A stretch of 64,000 nt of DNA, from assembly GCF_900094545.1 (NCBI RefSeq), contig NZ_FMAH01000002.1, positions 124,001 through 188,000 on the forward strand. The letters run 5' to 3'. Position numbers and translations under genes: made by a program. This DNA is from Martinezella miluonensis (lineage in GTDB: Bacteria; Pseudomonadota; Alphaproteobacteria; Rhizobiales; Rhizobiaceae). Positions 33,337 to 41,439 of the stretch are shown in pieces (the first letter of the stretch is position 1; every line of letters begins with the position of its first letter). The notes beneath the pieces are model-generated. The model was not told where the DNA came from. It worked only from the letters and a program-made list of their open reading frames with translations, and searched no databases.

Positions 33337-33352
33337 TGAATATTTATTCACA
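33337..33352. promoter_or_regulatory. Palindrome with ATATTTATTCACA, putative operator 2
   Basis: TGAATATTTATTCA is an interrupted palindrome (TGAAT-ATTT-ATTCA) overlapping the second copy of ATATTTATTCACA, 11-26 bp upstream of the transketolase start. With the copy at 33200 it gives each divergent promoter one site, probably for the SorC-type regulator of the locus. Confidence 0.55.
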
Positions 33353-33362
33353 CGAGGAAACG

Positions 33363-34172
33363 ATGGAGCCTTCCGAACTTGAACGTGTTGCTCGTCAGAT
33401 ACGTCTGCGAGATCTCCAGGCAGTCTACGAGGCAGGTGCCGGACACATTGGCGGTGAGATGTCCGTGATCGACCTCCTGACCGCGCTGTACTTCCGTGTG
33501 CTGCGTATCTGGCCGGACCAACCGAAACATCCTGATCGGGACAGGTTTGTGCTTTCGAAGGGACATACCGCATGTGCGCTCTATGTCACTCTGGCGAAAC
33601 GCGGCTTCATTCCGGAGGAAGAAATATCGACATTCCTGAAGCCGCATTCGCGGCTCAATGGCCACCCCAATTGCAATAAGGTGCCGGGCGTCGAAACCAA
33701 CACCGGCCCTCTGGGGCACGGCCTACCGGTGGCGGTCGGCATGGCCAAGGCGGCGAAACTGTCAGGCGCCGGCTACCATACTTATGTGATCACCGGCGAT
33801 GGCGAGATGCAGGAGGGCTCCAATTGGGAAGCGATCATGGCAGCAGCACAGTTCCGGCTGGACAACCTTACCCTGATTGTCGACCATAACAGGTTCCAGC
33901 AGGGGGCGGCGCTTTCGGATACGAACGATATCGCACCGCTTCGTCCGAAGCTCGAAGCTTTTGGCTGGGAGGTTAGCGAAATCGACGGCAACAACATGCG
34001 CGAGGTCGTCCCGGCACTCGAGCTTCGAAGCGACCGCCCCCATTGCATCGTGGCCCATACCAACAAGGGACACGGAATCTCTTTCATGCAGGACCGAGTC
34101 GACTGGCATCATAAGGTTCCGAGCAAGGAACAGTATGAAGTCGCATTGGCAGAATTGTCGGAGACGCTCTAA
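33363..34172 (+). CDS. Transketolase N-terminal subunit
   Basis: The 269-residue protein is the thiamine-diphosphate-binding half of a split transketolase: SKGHTACALYVTLAKRG, GPLGHGLPVAVGMAKAAK, and the TPP/Mg motif GDGEMQEGSNWEAIMAA with DHNRFQQG. The ATG at 33363 follows GAGGAA. It overlaps the C-terminal subunit gene as TAATG. Split transketolases in sugar operons often act on unusual ketose phosphates; AptA/AptB for apulose 4-phosphate is the known example that best fits a neighbouring FGGY kinase and TPI. Confidence 0.92.
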   Translation: MEPSELERVARQIRLRDLQAVYEAGAGHIGGEMSVIDLLTALYFRVLRIWPDQPKHPDRDRFVLSKGHTACALYVTLAKRGFIPEEEISTFLKPHSRLNGHPNCNKVPGVETNTGPLGHGLPVAVGMAKAAKLSGAGYHTYVITGDGEMQEGSNWEAIMAAAQFRLDNLTLIVDHNRFQQGAALSDTNDIAPLRPKLEAFGWEVSEIDGNNMREVVPALELRSDRPHCIVAHTNKGHGISFMQDRVDWHHKVPSKEQYEVALAELSETL

Positions 34173-35128
34173 TGAACGCGCCAGTGAATGCACCCAAGCT
34201 CCATGACTGCCGAGACGCCTTCGCATCGACACTCGAGCGCCTCGCCGCCGAGAACGAAACGATCGTCGCGGTCTGCAACGATTCGGTCGGATCTTCGAAG
34301 CTCGGCGGCTTCAAGTCCAAGTTTCCCGACCGTCTGGTCAATGTCGGCATCGCCGAGCAGAACATGGTCGGCGTCGGCGCGGGTCTCGCCAATGGCGGAC
34401 GCCTTCCCTATGTCTGTGGCGCCTCGCCGTTCCTCACAGGCAGATCGCTGGAGCAGATCAAGGCCGATATCTCCTACTCAAATGCCAACGTCAAGCTCGT
34501 CGGCATTTCGTCGGGCATGGCCTATGGCGAGCTAGGCCCGACCCATCACTCGATCGAGGATTTCGCCTGGACGCGCGTTCTGCCCAACCTTCCCGTGATC
34601 GCGCCATGCGACCGCATCGAGACGGCGGCAGCGGTGGAATGGGCAGCGAACTACAACGGCCCCTGCTTCCTCCGCCTGTCGCGCGTCGGCGTGCCAGACC
34701 TTCTGCCGGAGGGCCACAAGTTCGAACTTGGAAAGGCCAATCTGCTGCGTGAAGGTTCAGATGTCACACTCATCGCGAACGGTACTCTGACCCATCGCAT
34801 GATGAAAGCAGCCGACACTCTCGCCCAACATGGCATAAGGGCCAGGGTGCTCAATCTCGCCACGGTCCGCCCGATCGACGAGAGTGCCGTCATTGCGGCC
34901 GCCAAGGAAACCGGCGCGATCGTGACGGCGGAAGAGCATTCGATCTTCGGTGGGCTGGGATCGGCCGTGGCCGAGGTTGTCGTCGACAACGCTCCGGTCC
35001 CGATGACGCGCCTCGGCGTTCCCGGCATCTACGCACCAACCGGCTCGGCCGAGTTCCTGCTCGACGAATTCGGCATGGCTCCGTCAGCCATTGCAGACGC
35101 CGCGCAAGCGCTTATCAAGCGCAAATAG
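34172..35128 (+). CDS. Transketolase C-terminal subunit
   Basis: The 318-residue partner carries the pyrimidine-binding domain with the catalytic glutamate in VNVGIAEQNMVGVGAGLA, then GPTHHSIEDFAWTRVLPNLPVIAPCD and a C-terminal transketolase domain (TLIANGTLTHRMMKAADTL ... EEHSIFGGLGSAVAE). With the N-terminal subunit it forms a full active site. It starts by overlap with the previous stop, so the two are made in equal amounts. Confidence 0.92.
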   Translation: MNAPVNAPKLHDCRDAFASTLERLAAENETIVAVCNDSVGSSKLGGFKSKFPDRLVNVGIAEQNMVGVGAGLANGGRLPYVCGASPFLTGRSLEQIKADISYSNANVKLVGISSGMAYGELGPTHHSIEDFAWTRVLPNLPVIAPCDRIETAAAVEWAANYNGPCFLRLSRVGVPDLLPEGHKFELGKANLLREGSDVTLIANGTLTHRMMKAADTLAQHGIRARVLNLATVRPIDESAVIAAAKETGAIVTAEEHSIFGGLGSAVAEVVVDNAPVPMTRLGVPGIYAPTGSAEFLLDEFGMAPSAIADAAQALIKRK

Positions 35129-35147
35129 ACAAACAGCACGCATTCGA

Positions 35148-35171
35148 GCCGGGGCGGATTGCCGCCCCGGC
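35148..35171 (+). terminator. Strong GC hairpin between transketolase and kinase genes
   Basis: GCCGGGGCGG-ATTG-CCGCCCCGGC is a perfect 10-bp stem 20 bp after the transketolase stop, followed by CTTGT. It may end part of the transcripts before the kinase and regulator genes. Confidence 0.55.
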
Positions 35172-35193
35172 CTTGTCATCAGTGGAGGATATA

Positions 35194-36660
35194 ATGCGGG
35201 CCATTCTGGCAATCGACCAGGGGACCACCAATTCCAAGGCAGTCCTGATCTCTGAAAGCGGAGACATCATTGCCAGAGGCTCGGCTCCAGTGGGCATCTC
35301 CTATCCAGAGCCCGGCTGGGTCGAACAGGATCCCGACCGGATCTATGCATCCGTCTGCGAAGCGATCGCCCTATGCCTGCAAAACGCGCCCGGCTCGACG
35401 ATCGAAGCGGTGGCAATCTCCAACCAGCGGGAATCGGTCACCGCCTGGGATGCCGAAACGGGCAAAGCGCTTGGACCTGTGCTCAGCTGGCAATGCAGGC
35501 GCACGGCGCCGGATTGCGAGCGCCTCATCGCCGGTGGGCATTCGGGGCGCGTCGAGGCGCTTACCGGTCTTCCCCTCGATCCGATGTTTCCAGGCCCAAA
35601 ATTCCGATGGCTTCTTGACCGGGCCGCGCATGGGCGACGGGTCCGTATCGGTACGATCGATAGCTGGCTCATTCATTGCCTTACCGGCGGCCGCAAGCAT
35701 GTGTGCGACGCCTCGAATGCAGCGCGAAGCCAGCTGTTCGACCTCGAGGCTCAAACCTGGAGCGAGGAGCTGGGCGCGATTTTCGGGGTCGATATCCGGC
35801 TCCTTCCCGAAGTGCTCGACAGCTCCGCAGACTTTGGAACCACGCATGGTCTTGTCGGCGTTCCGGACGGCACGCCGATCAGATCGGCCATCGGGGACAG
35901 CCATGCGGCCTTGTTCGGCCACGGAGCCTTCAACCCGGGCGATGGCAAGGCGACCTTCGGAACCGGGTCCTCGGTCATGACCACCCTTCCGCGTTTTATT
36001 GCGCCACGCAATGGCATTACCACCACCGTCGCCTGGCGCATCGCCGGTCAACCGACCTTCGCGTTCGAAGGCAACGTCCTTGTTTGCGCTGCGAGCCTAC
36101 CGTGGATGGCTGGCATTCTAGGCCTTCCGGATGTTGCGTCCCTTGTCGACCTTGCGGCAACTGCCGAGCCGGGCGGCCCCGGATTCGTACCCGCCTTCGT
36201 CGGGCTGGGTGCGCCCTACTGGAATTCCGACGCGCGCGCTCTCTTCTCGCAGATCAATTTCAGCACCACCCGCGCGCAGATGGCGCGCTCGGTGACCGAC
36301 TCGATCGCCTTGCAGGTTCATGACGTAATCACGGCGATGCGGACACAGAGCGGCGGCGAACTCGGCACGCTTTACGTGGATGGCGGGCCGAGCCGGAACC
36401 GTTTCCTGATGCAATGCGTATCGAACCTCGTGCAACACGCCACCATCCAGTGCGAGGCACCGGAGGCCTCTGCGCTCGGCGCGGCCTATCTCGCTGGTCT
36501 TTCGATCGGCCTGTGGCGGGACCTCGATGCCATCGCAGCGCTTCCGAGAAGCACTGCGGTCATCGAGCCGGAAAACATCGACTATACGGCCCTCCTGAAT
36601 GGGTGGAATGATGCTCTGGCCCGCTCGACGTTGCGGGCAACTCCGGTTAAAGGTGAATAA
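35194..36660 (+). CDS. FGGY-family carbohydrate kinase
   Basis: The 488-residue kinase has the N-terminal phosphate motif LAIDQGTTNSKAVLI, the substrate region WQCRRTAPDCERL and GLPLDPMFPGPKFRWLLD, and the C-terminal ATP-binding VDGGPSRNRFLMQ and EAPEASALGAAYLA. It is closest in style to glycerol and xylulose kinases. GTGGAGG precedes the ATG at 35194. In this operon it should phosphorylate the ketose formed by the SDRs or taken up directly, giving the transketolase its substrate. Apulose, erythrulose or xylulose kinase are all possible. Confidence 0.9.
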   Translation: MRAILAIDQGTTNSKAVLISESGDIIARGSAPVGISYPEPGWVEQDPDRIYASVCEAIALCLQNAPGSTIEAVAISNQRESVTAWDAETGKALGPVLSWQCRRTAPDCERLIAGGHSGRVEALTGLPLDPMFPGPKFRWLLDRAAHGRRVRIGTIDSWLIHCLTGGRKHVCDASNAARSQLFDLEAQTWSEELGAIFGVDIRLLPEVLDSSADFGTTHGLVGVPDGTPIRSAIGDSHAALFGHGAFNPGDGKATFGTGSSVMTTLPRFIAPRNGITTTVAWRIAGQPTFAFEGNVLVCAASLPWMAGILGLPDVASLVDLAATAEPGGPGFVPAFVGLGAPYWNSDARALFSQINFSTTRAQMARSVTDSIALQVHDVITAMRTQSGGELGTLYVDGGPSRNRFLMQCVSNLVQHATIQCEAPEASALGAAYLAGLSIGLWRDLDAIAALPRSTAVIEPENIDYTALLNGWNDALARSTLRATPVKGE

Positions 36661-36682
36661 AAATTCACCCCGGGGATCAACG

Positions 36683-37636
36683 ATGGCTCGCCTTAACGAA
36701 CTCCGCCTCATCTCAAGAGTTGCCCAGATGTACCACATAGAGGGCAAACGGCAGGCGGAGATCGCCCAGCACCTTCGCCTATCGCAGGCAACCGTTTCAC
36801 GAATGCTGAAGCGGGCCGAGGCAGAAGACATCGTGCGCACAAGCGTCATCCCGCCCGTCGGCACCTACAGCGACCTCGAAGGAGCGCTGCGCGAGAAGTA
36901 CGGTCTCCCCGAAGCCATCGTCGTCGAATGCACCGAGGACCGGGACGGAGCCATCATGGCCCGGATCGGCGAAGCTGCTGCGCATCTTCTGGAGGTTACG
37001 CTTGCGCCCGGCGAGATCATCGGTGTATCGAGCTGGAGCCAAACGATCTTCAGGATGGTTGAAAATATTCATCCCCAGAAGAGCGCCCAGGCAAAGTATG
37101 TCGTTCAGACACTTGGCGGCATGGGCGACCCGTCGGTCCAGACGCATGCCACCCAGCTTACCACTCGCCTCGCACGACTGACCGGCGCAGAGCCGAAGCT
37201 TCTTCCAGTGCAAGGTGTTACGACCTCGCGCGAGGCCAAACTTTTGATGCAAGCGGATCCGTTCGTGCGAGAGACGATGGATCTCTTCGGCAGCATCACG
37301 CTCGCCATCGTCGGCATTGGAGCCGTCGAACCATCAGAACTGCTTGCAAGATCCGGCAACATCTTTTCGTCGCGGGAGCTTGCCGACCTGGCTGAGGCTG
37401 GTGCTGTCGGCGATATATCGCTGCGTTTTTTCAACAAGGACGGCAAGCCGGTAAAGACGCCGCTCGACGAGCGCGTCATCGGCCTCCCACTTGAGGATCT
37501 CGAACGGGTTGATCGGGTCATCGCGCTCGCCGGCGGCGCAAAAAAGACTGCGGCGATCGCCGGTGCCTTGAGGATCGGAGTTATCGACACTTTGATAACG
37601 GACAAGTTCAGCGCCGAGCGCCTGGTCGAGTCATAA
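36683..37636 (+). CDS. SorC/DeoR-type sugar-binding regulator
   Basis: This 317-residue regulator has an N-terminal HTH (RVAQMYHIEGKRQAEIAQHLRLSQATVSRMLKRAEAEDIV) and a SorC-type sugar-phosphate-binding domain with IGVSSWSQTIFRMVENI and VVQTLGGMG. It is of the EryD/DeoR-SorC type that regulates polyol operons. It is the last gene of the plus-strand arm, so it is likely to control the divergent promoter region at 33139-33362. A phosphorylated intermediate is the expected effector. Confidence 0.9.
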   Translation: MARLNELRLISRVAQMYHIEGKRQAEIAQHLRLSQATVSRMLKRAEAEDIVRTSVIPPVGTYSDLEGALREKYGLPEAIVVECTEDRDGAIMARIGEAAAHLLEVTLAPGEIIGVSSWSQTIFRMVENIHPQKSAQAKYVVQTLGGMGDPSVQTHATQLTTRLARLTGAEPKLLPVQGVTTSREAKLLMQADPFVRETMDLFGSITLAIVGIGAVEPSELLARSGNIFSSRELADLAEAGAVGDISLRFFNKDGKPVKTPLDERVIGLPLEDLERVDRVIALAGGAKKTAAIAGALRIGVIDTLITDKFSAERLVES

Positions 37637-37638
37637 AG

Positions 37639-38130
37639 TCAATGGCTCAAGCCAGGTCTGCTCGGGCAACTCAGGCGGCGAGCATTGCGCTGACCAACCG
37701 AGCTGACCGCGGCGCCAGGGTCAACCAGACCGGCAACCCGTAGCCGATCTTGCATCGGACAAAGGTAGAAGCCATACGCTGTCGGACAGACCGGCCGCTC
37801 GATCGGCAGTCCCGGCATGTCACATTCAATATGGTAGCCGCGCTCAGTATCCAGTTGCACGGTCGTCATTGCCTCCGGTGCCCGAACGAATTCCGTACCT
37901 GCCCGCCTGACGGCCGAAGACAGGAGGCGCATCACCTCGCCGGGATAGCTGAGGTTGATGGCTTTGGGAAAGAAAAGACCACCCTCAAATCCGCTGAGAC
38001 GCGGCTCAAGCTGCACAACGTCGCTCGCCGAGAGAAGCTCTTGTGACACACCATAGTTGCAACGCAATCTCCTCTGTCTGATTTGAAAATCGGTAGCTGC
38101 GTTCGCCCCCTTGCGATGGTTATCCATCAC
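37639..38130 (-). pseudogene. DadA-like FAD oxidoreductase remnant
   Basis: The readable part resembles the middle and C-terminal parts of DadA/glycine-oxidase-like flavoproteins: LLSASDVVQLEPRLSG, FPKAINLSYPGEVMRLLSSA, then, out of the expected spacing, DTERGYHIECDMPG, ERPVCPTAYGFYLCPMQDRLRVAGLVDPGAA. Such proteins are about 410 residues long and begin with a Rossmann GxGxxG motif, which is absent. The segment between the two blocks is too short, and the reading frame shifts near the end (the neighbouring frame continues with a PEQTWLEPL-like tail). This is an internally deleted, truncated gene. Confidence 0.7.
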
Positions 38131-38206
38131 CGCCTAAGCCAATTCGTTCGGATTGCGTTCATGTGAACTGGATATAGTGCCAGGAAATAACTGAGTGATC
38201 CTTGCG

Positions 38207-38239
38207 GAAAGGCCATGACTCCCAATCATGCGGCCTTTC
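38207..38239. terminator. Imperfect hairpin, possible terminator
   Basis: GAAAGGCCATGA and TCATGCGGCCTTTC pair with one bulged base around a 7-nt loop. It lies between the decayed DadA-like gene and the small membrane-protein candidate. Confidence 0.45.
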
Positions 38240-38274
38240 GTTCGTCAGGCGTGGTTCTGACGAGGGAGATGATG

Positions 38275-38454
38275 ATGGAATATGATGAAAACTCGAAACT
38301 TGAGCGCCGGCAGTATGTTCGAAAGGCAGTTCTGACGATCTTTGCCGGCGCCGCCCTCGCGGCCCTTGGAGCATGGCTTGTCCAGCCTGAAACGGCCTCG
38401 GCGAAGCTGCATCTGCCTTCTCCGGATTCAAAGGCATCGACCGTTTCGCTTTAG
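38275..38454 (+). CDS. Small single-span membrane protein (hypothetical)
   Basis: The 59-residue product has a charged N-terminus (MEYDENSKLERRQYVRKA), one hydrophobic helix (VLTIFAGAALAALGAWLVQ) and a polar C-terminus ending in PSPDSKASTVSL. GAGGGAG precedes three ATGs in a row; the third gives normal spacing, and using the first two would add one or two methionines. No family is recognised. It could be a small inner-membrane or anchored protein; it lies among gene fragments, so it may also be a remnant. Confidence 0.5.
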   Translation: MEYDENSKLERRQYVRKAVLTIFAGAALAALGAWLVQPETASAKLHLPSPDSKASTVSL

Positions 38455-39235
38455 GGATCCTCTCGCAAAGACCTGATGGCTAGGTTTAGGGTAACCGTCG
38501 CTTCCCGCAACGCCAGCCCGTCAACGTGTGCCGTGGCTCGAAGACGCCAGCGATACGTTCCGTTCGGCTGTCCAAGTGTTCGGCAGATTTGAGGATATGA
38601 TCCAGGTCAACGCGATTACGGAGACAAGACCTAGCCACGTCTCCCACGACTGCTGACGAAACGGCAGCGGCCAGCGCGATCGGGAGAGCTTTGGATCAAA
38701 TGGCATCCGTCAACCCCTTGCTTTCGTGAAAGCCATCAGCATTGAGGCAACGGGTCTGGATCAATACCATGATCGCCTCCTCTGTCTTCGCGTCCACTCC
38801 ACTCACCTACCTTACGTCTGCCAAGTTCCAATTGTCTAGTGCTCATATCGACAATATCTAGTAACGGACCCAGCGGCGACTAGTGGAGTTTTCAATTTCA
38901 GCTGATTGCGTAGCAAATATTTCTGCAAACGACCTTCATGGCAGAGACTTGCGAATGCGCTTTATGAGATTTGCCTGCCGACGAGCTGCAAACGGCGAGA
39001 TCGATGGTTCGCCAAGGCGCGCAAGGCATCCGACTGCTGCGGCCCTTCGATCGGATCAAGCACCTGCTGTGCGTGATCCGAAGCCAGCGAGTGCCTGCCC
39101 GACCGATCCCATCGCAACCCAGGTGGCCCTGCCCGCGCTCCATCAGTCTGGCCATCAAGCGCCGACTATGGTTTCATGGTGCCAGCCTGTTGAAAACATT
39201 GTGCTGCAACCGCCAAAGTCAGGAGGCCTTACCTT
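38455..39235. other. 781-bp gene-poor stretch
   Basis: No recognisable gene is seen. A 61-codon frame on the minus strand (38521-38706) has a candidate Shine-Dalgarno AGGGG and a hydrophobic stretch WLGLVSVIALTWIIS, so a tiny membrane protein is possible but unproven. Overlapping open frames of 86-140 codons on both strands between 38883 and 39396 have mixed composition and no motif. The area looks like decayed sequence between the polyol locus and the amidotransferase gene, perhaps an old insertion point. Confidence 0.45.
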
Positions 39236-39946
39236 ATGCGTCAGCCCCGCATAGCCGTCATTCTCGACGAAAATACCAGTACGGGCGGAACCCGCTACGA
39301 GGCGGGCAAAGGCTATTTTCGCGCCATGCGAGACGCGGGAGGTCTTCCCTTTGGCATTCCATATGTGCCCGAGATCGTCGACATTGTTTTGAATGAGTTC
39401 GATGGTCTTGTGTCCGTGGGCGGCCGGTTTGCCTATCCCGACGACTGGTACATCACTGGCGAAGTGTCGAAAGCCCCGCCTTCGGAACGTCTCGATGTAG
39501 AAAGGGCAATCGTTGAGGGTTTCCTTAAGCGGGATAAGCCCATTCTCGGCATATGTGCCGGCATGCAGATGCTTGCTTGCCTGAATGGTTGTCGCCTCAC
39601 GCCGGATCTACGCGCAACCTTTCCGACCGCGGGTGAACATGACAAGCGAGACCATCGTCATCCTGTCGACATTCTCCCAGAATCCCGTTTGGCGGAGATC
39701 ATCGGCAAACCCCGTATCGAGGTGAATACCTTCCATCGTGAAGCGATTGCGCAGCTGTCAGCCGCCGTGATTGCAAGCGCCCGAGCCGAAGACGGCATCA
39801 TCGAGGCGATTGAAGTCGTCTCCGCCTCCTTTGCGATCGGCCTACAATGGCATCAGGAGCAATTTGCGGAGACGGATCACCCGGGAAACGCTGTTTTTCA
39901 GAGCTTCGTGGAAGCGGCATCTGGCATCAAGCCGGTCGGCCGGTGA
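39236..39946 (+). CDS. Class I glutamine amidotransferase-like hydrolase (PuuD/C26 family)
   Basis: The 236-residue product belongs to the gamma-glutamyl-GABA hydrolase (peptidase C26) family. The nucleophile C107 is in GICAGMQMLACLNG and the histidine/glutamate pair H206/E208 is in LQWHQEQF; the common HPE triplet reads HQE. The VNTFHREAI segment is typical of the family. Such enzymes cut gamma-glutamyl amides. No partner gene (for example a gamma-glutamylputrescine synthetase) is adjacent, so the substrate is open. Confidence 0.85.
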   Translation: MRQPRIAVILDENTSTGGTRYEAGKGYFRAMRDAGGLPFGIPYVPEIVDIVLNEFDGLVSVGGRFAYPDDWYITGEVSKAPPSERLDVERAIVEGFLKRDKPILGICAGMQMLACLNGCRLTPDLRATFPTAGEHDKRDHRHPVDILPESRLAEIIGKPRIEVNTFHREAIAQLSAAVIASARAEDGIIEAIEVVSASFAIGLQWHQEQFAETDHPGNAVFQSFVEAASGIKPVGR

Positions 39947-40177
39947 GGTTCGCAGCCTATTGCGATAAAATTGCCGAACCCATTTCTGCCTATCTTTTGC
40001 TGCCCGCTGTTTCCAGCATTGTGATTTTCGCGCCGGCAGATGCGACCAGCCGTAAACGCGAAAAATTGCAAAAGATGGTGCACCGACTGCCGCTTATGGG
40101 AATACGGCCGTCACAGTCACCGACGGATCGATTATGTGGGATACCCGCCGGGTCCGTCGATTGCGGGAGCTTGAAAA

Positions 40178-41437
40178 TCAAACTTCGAGTTCATTGGGCC
40201 AGGACTCCAGGGTCCGAACGAATTCGGTAAGCCACGCGTTCGTTTGATGACCGTCGAGAGAGCGGTGATCAATGGTGAGCGACACGTAGGCCATCGGCCG
40301 AATTTGGATGGTGTCGGCTCCGTCGACCTCCCGCACAACGACGCGCTTCTCAAGCTTGCCGACACCCAGGATGGCAGACTGCGGCTGATTGATAATGATC
40401 GGCGCCGCCAGCAGAGAGCCAGATACACCGTGGTTGGAGATCGTGAACGTTCCACCTTTCAAATCATCAGGTTTCAGCATGTTGCTGCGGGCGCGGCTCG
40501 TCAAATCTTGGAGCCGAGCGGCTATTTCCCGCAATGAGAGACGCTGCGCTTGGCGGATCACCGGGACCACAAGGCCTTTGTCTCCGAGTGCCGCTCCAAC
40601 CCCGATGTTGACGTCGTCGAAAATCTCCAAGCTGTCGTCGTGCCACTGGCTGTTCACCTCCGGAACGACCTTCATGGCAGCAACGCAGGCCGCCACGATA
40701 TAGGCGGTATAGGAGAGGTTTATCCCTTTCGCCTTCATCGCACCCTTATGAGCTTCGCGATGACGCCTAATGGCGGTGAAATCAGCTTCGAAGACTGCCG
40801 TGACCTGTGGCGCAGTCGCTAGCGAGCGTAACATGTGCTTTGCAATCGCGAGCCGCATTGCAGAATGCGGAATTTTCCGAGATGCATCGCTCGTCACGGA
40901 TATCGACGGCTGGACCGACGGAACGGCGGCGCTCTCATTTGGCCCGACGGGTGTCGGTGCTACTACGGGAGAAGGTTCGACGACTGGTTCAGCCCTATTG
41001 CGATCGTGGGCCTGATCCATGTCAGCTCTTGTCACGCGGCCGTCTTTGCCGGTCCCCCTGACGGTCGACGGGTCAATGCCATATTCCGCGACTGCGCGGC
41101 GCACAGCCGGTGAGTAATGCTCGTTTACCTCATGCGAGCTGATTTTACTTTCGACCGACAAGGCCGGCGCTGCCGCTTGATCCAACGGATCAATATCGCC
41201 GGCGGTCATGCGGCCGAGAACCGAGCCAGGCGTCGCATCATCGCCGTTATTCATGCTGATTTCGGTCAAAATGCCATTGCAGGGAGCGGGAACTTCCTGG
41301 GTGACCTTGTCCGTTTCAAGCTCAACCAGAGCGTCGCCTTCCTCAACTCGGTCGCCGATCCGCTTCAGCCAGTTTCTGACGACGGCTTTGGTCCCCTCCT
41401 GCTCAATCGGAGCCAGGATATCGATTGCATCGCTCAT
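40178..41437 (-). CDS. Dihydrolipoamide acyltransferase (E2) of a 2-oxoacid dehydrogenase
   Basis: The 419-residue E2 has one lipoyl domain (lipoyl lysine K44 in ELETDKVTQEV), a peripheral-subunit-binding domain (YSPAVRRAVAEYGIDPSTVRGTGKDGRVTRAD, about residues 107-140) and the acyltransferase domain ending in the catalytic DHRSLDG. GGAG lies upstream of the ATG at 41437; the E1 stop overlaps the Shine-Dalgarno region. It works with the fused E1 upstream; no E3 (lipoamide dehydrogenase) gene follows, so E3 must be shared from elsewhere. Confidence 0.9.
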   Translation of the reverse strand: MSDAIDILAPIEQEGTKAVVRNWLKRIGDRVEEGDALVELETDKVTQEVPAPCNGILTEISMNNGDDATPGSVLGRMTAGDIDPLDQAAAPALSVESKISSHEVNEHYSPAVRRAVAEYGIDPSTVRGTGKDGRVTRADMDQAHDRNRAEPVVEPSPVVAPTPVGPNESAAVPSVQPSISVTSDASRKIPHSAMRLAIAKHMLRSLATAPQVTAVFEADFTAIRRHREAHKGAMKAKGINLSYTAYIVAACVAAMKVVPEVNSQWHDDSLEIFDDVNIGVGAALGDKGLVVPVIRQAQRLSLREIAARLQDLTSRARSNMLKPDDLKGGTFTISNHGVSGSLLAAPIIINQPQSAILGVGKLEKRVVVREVDGADTIQIRPMAYVSLTIDHRSLDGHQTNAWLTEFVRTLESWPNELEV

Positions 41438-41439
41438 TC

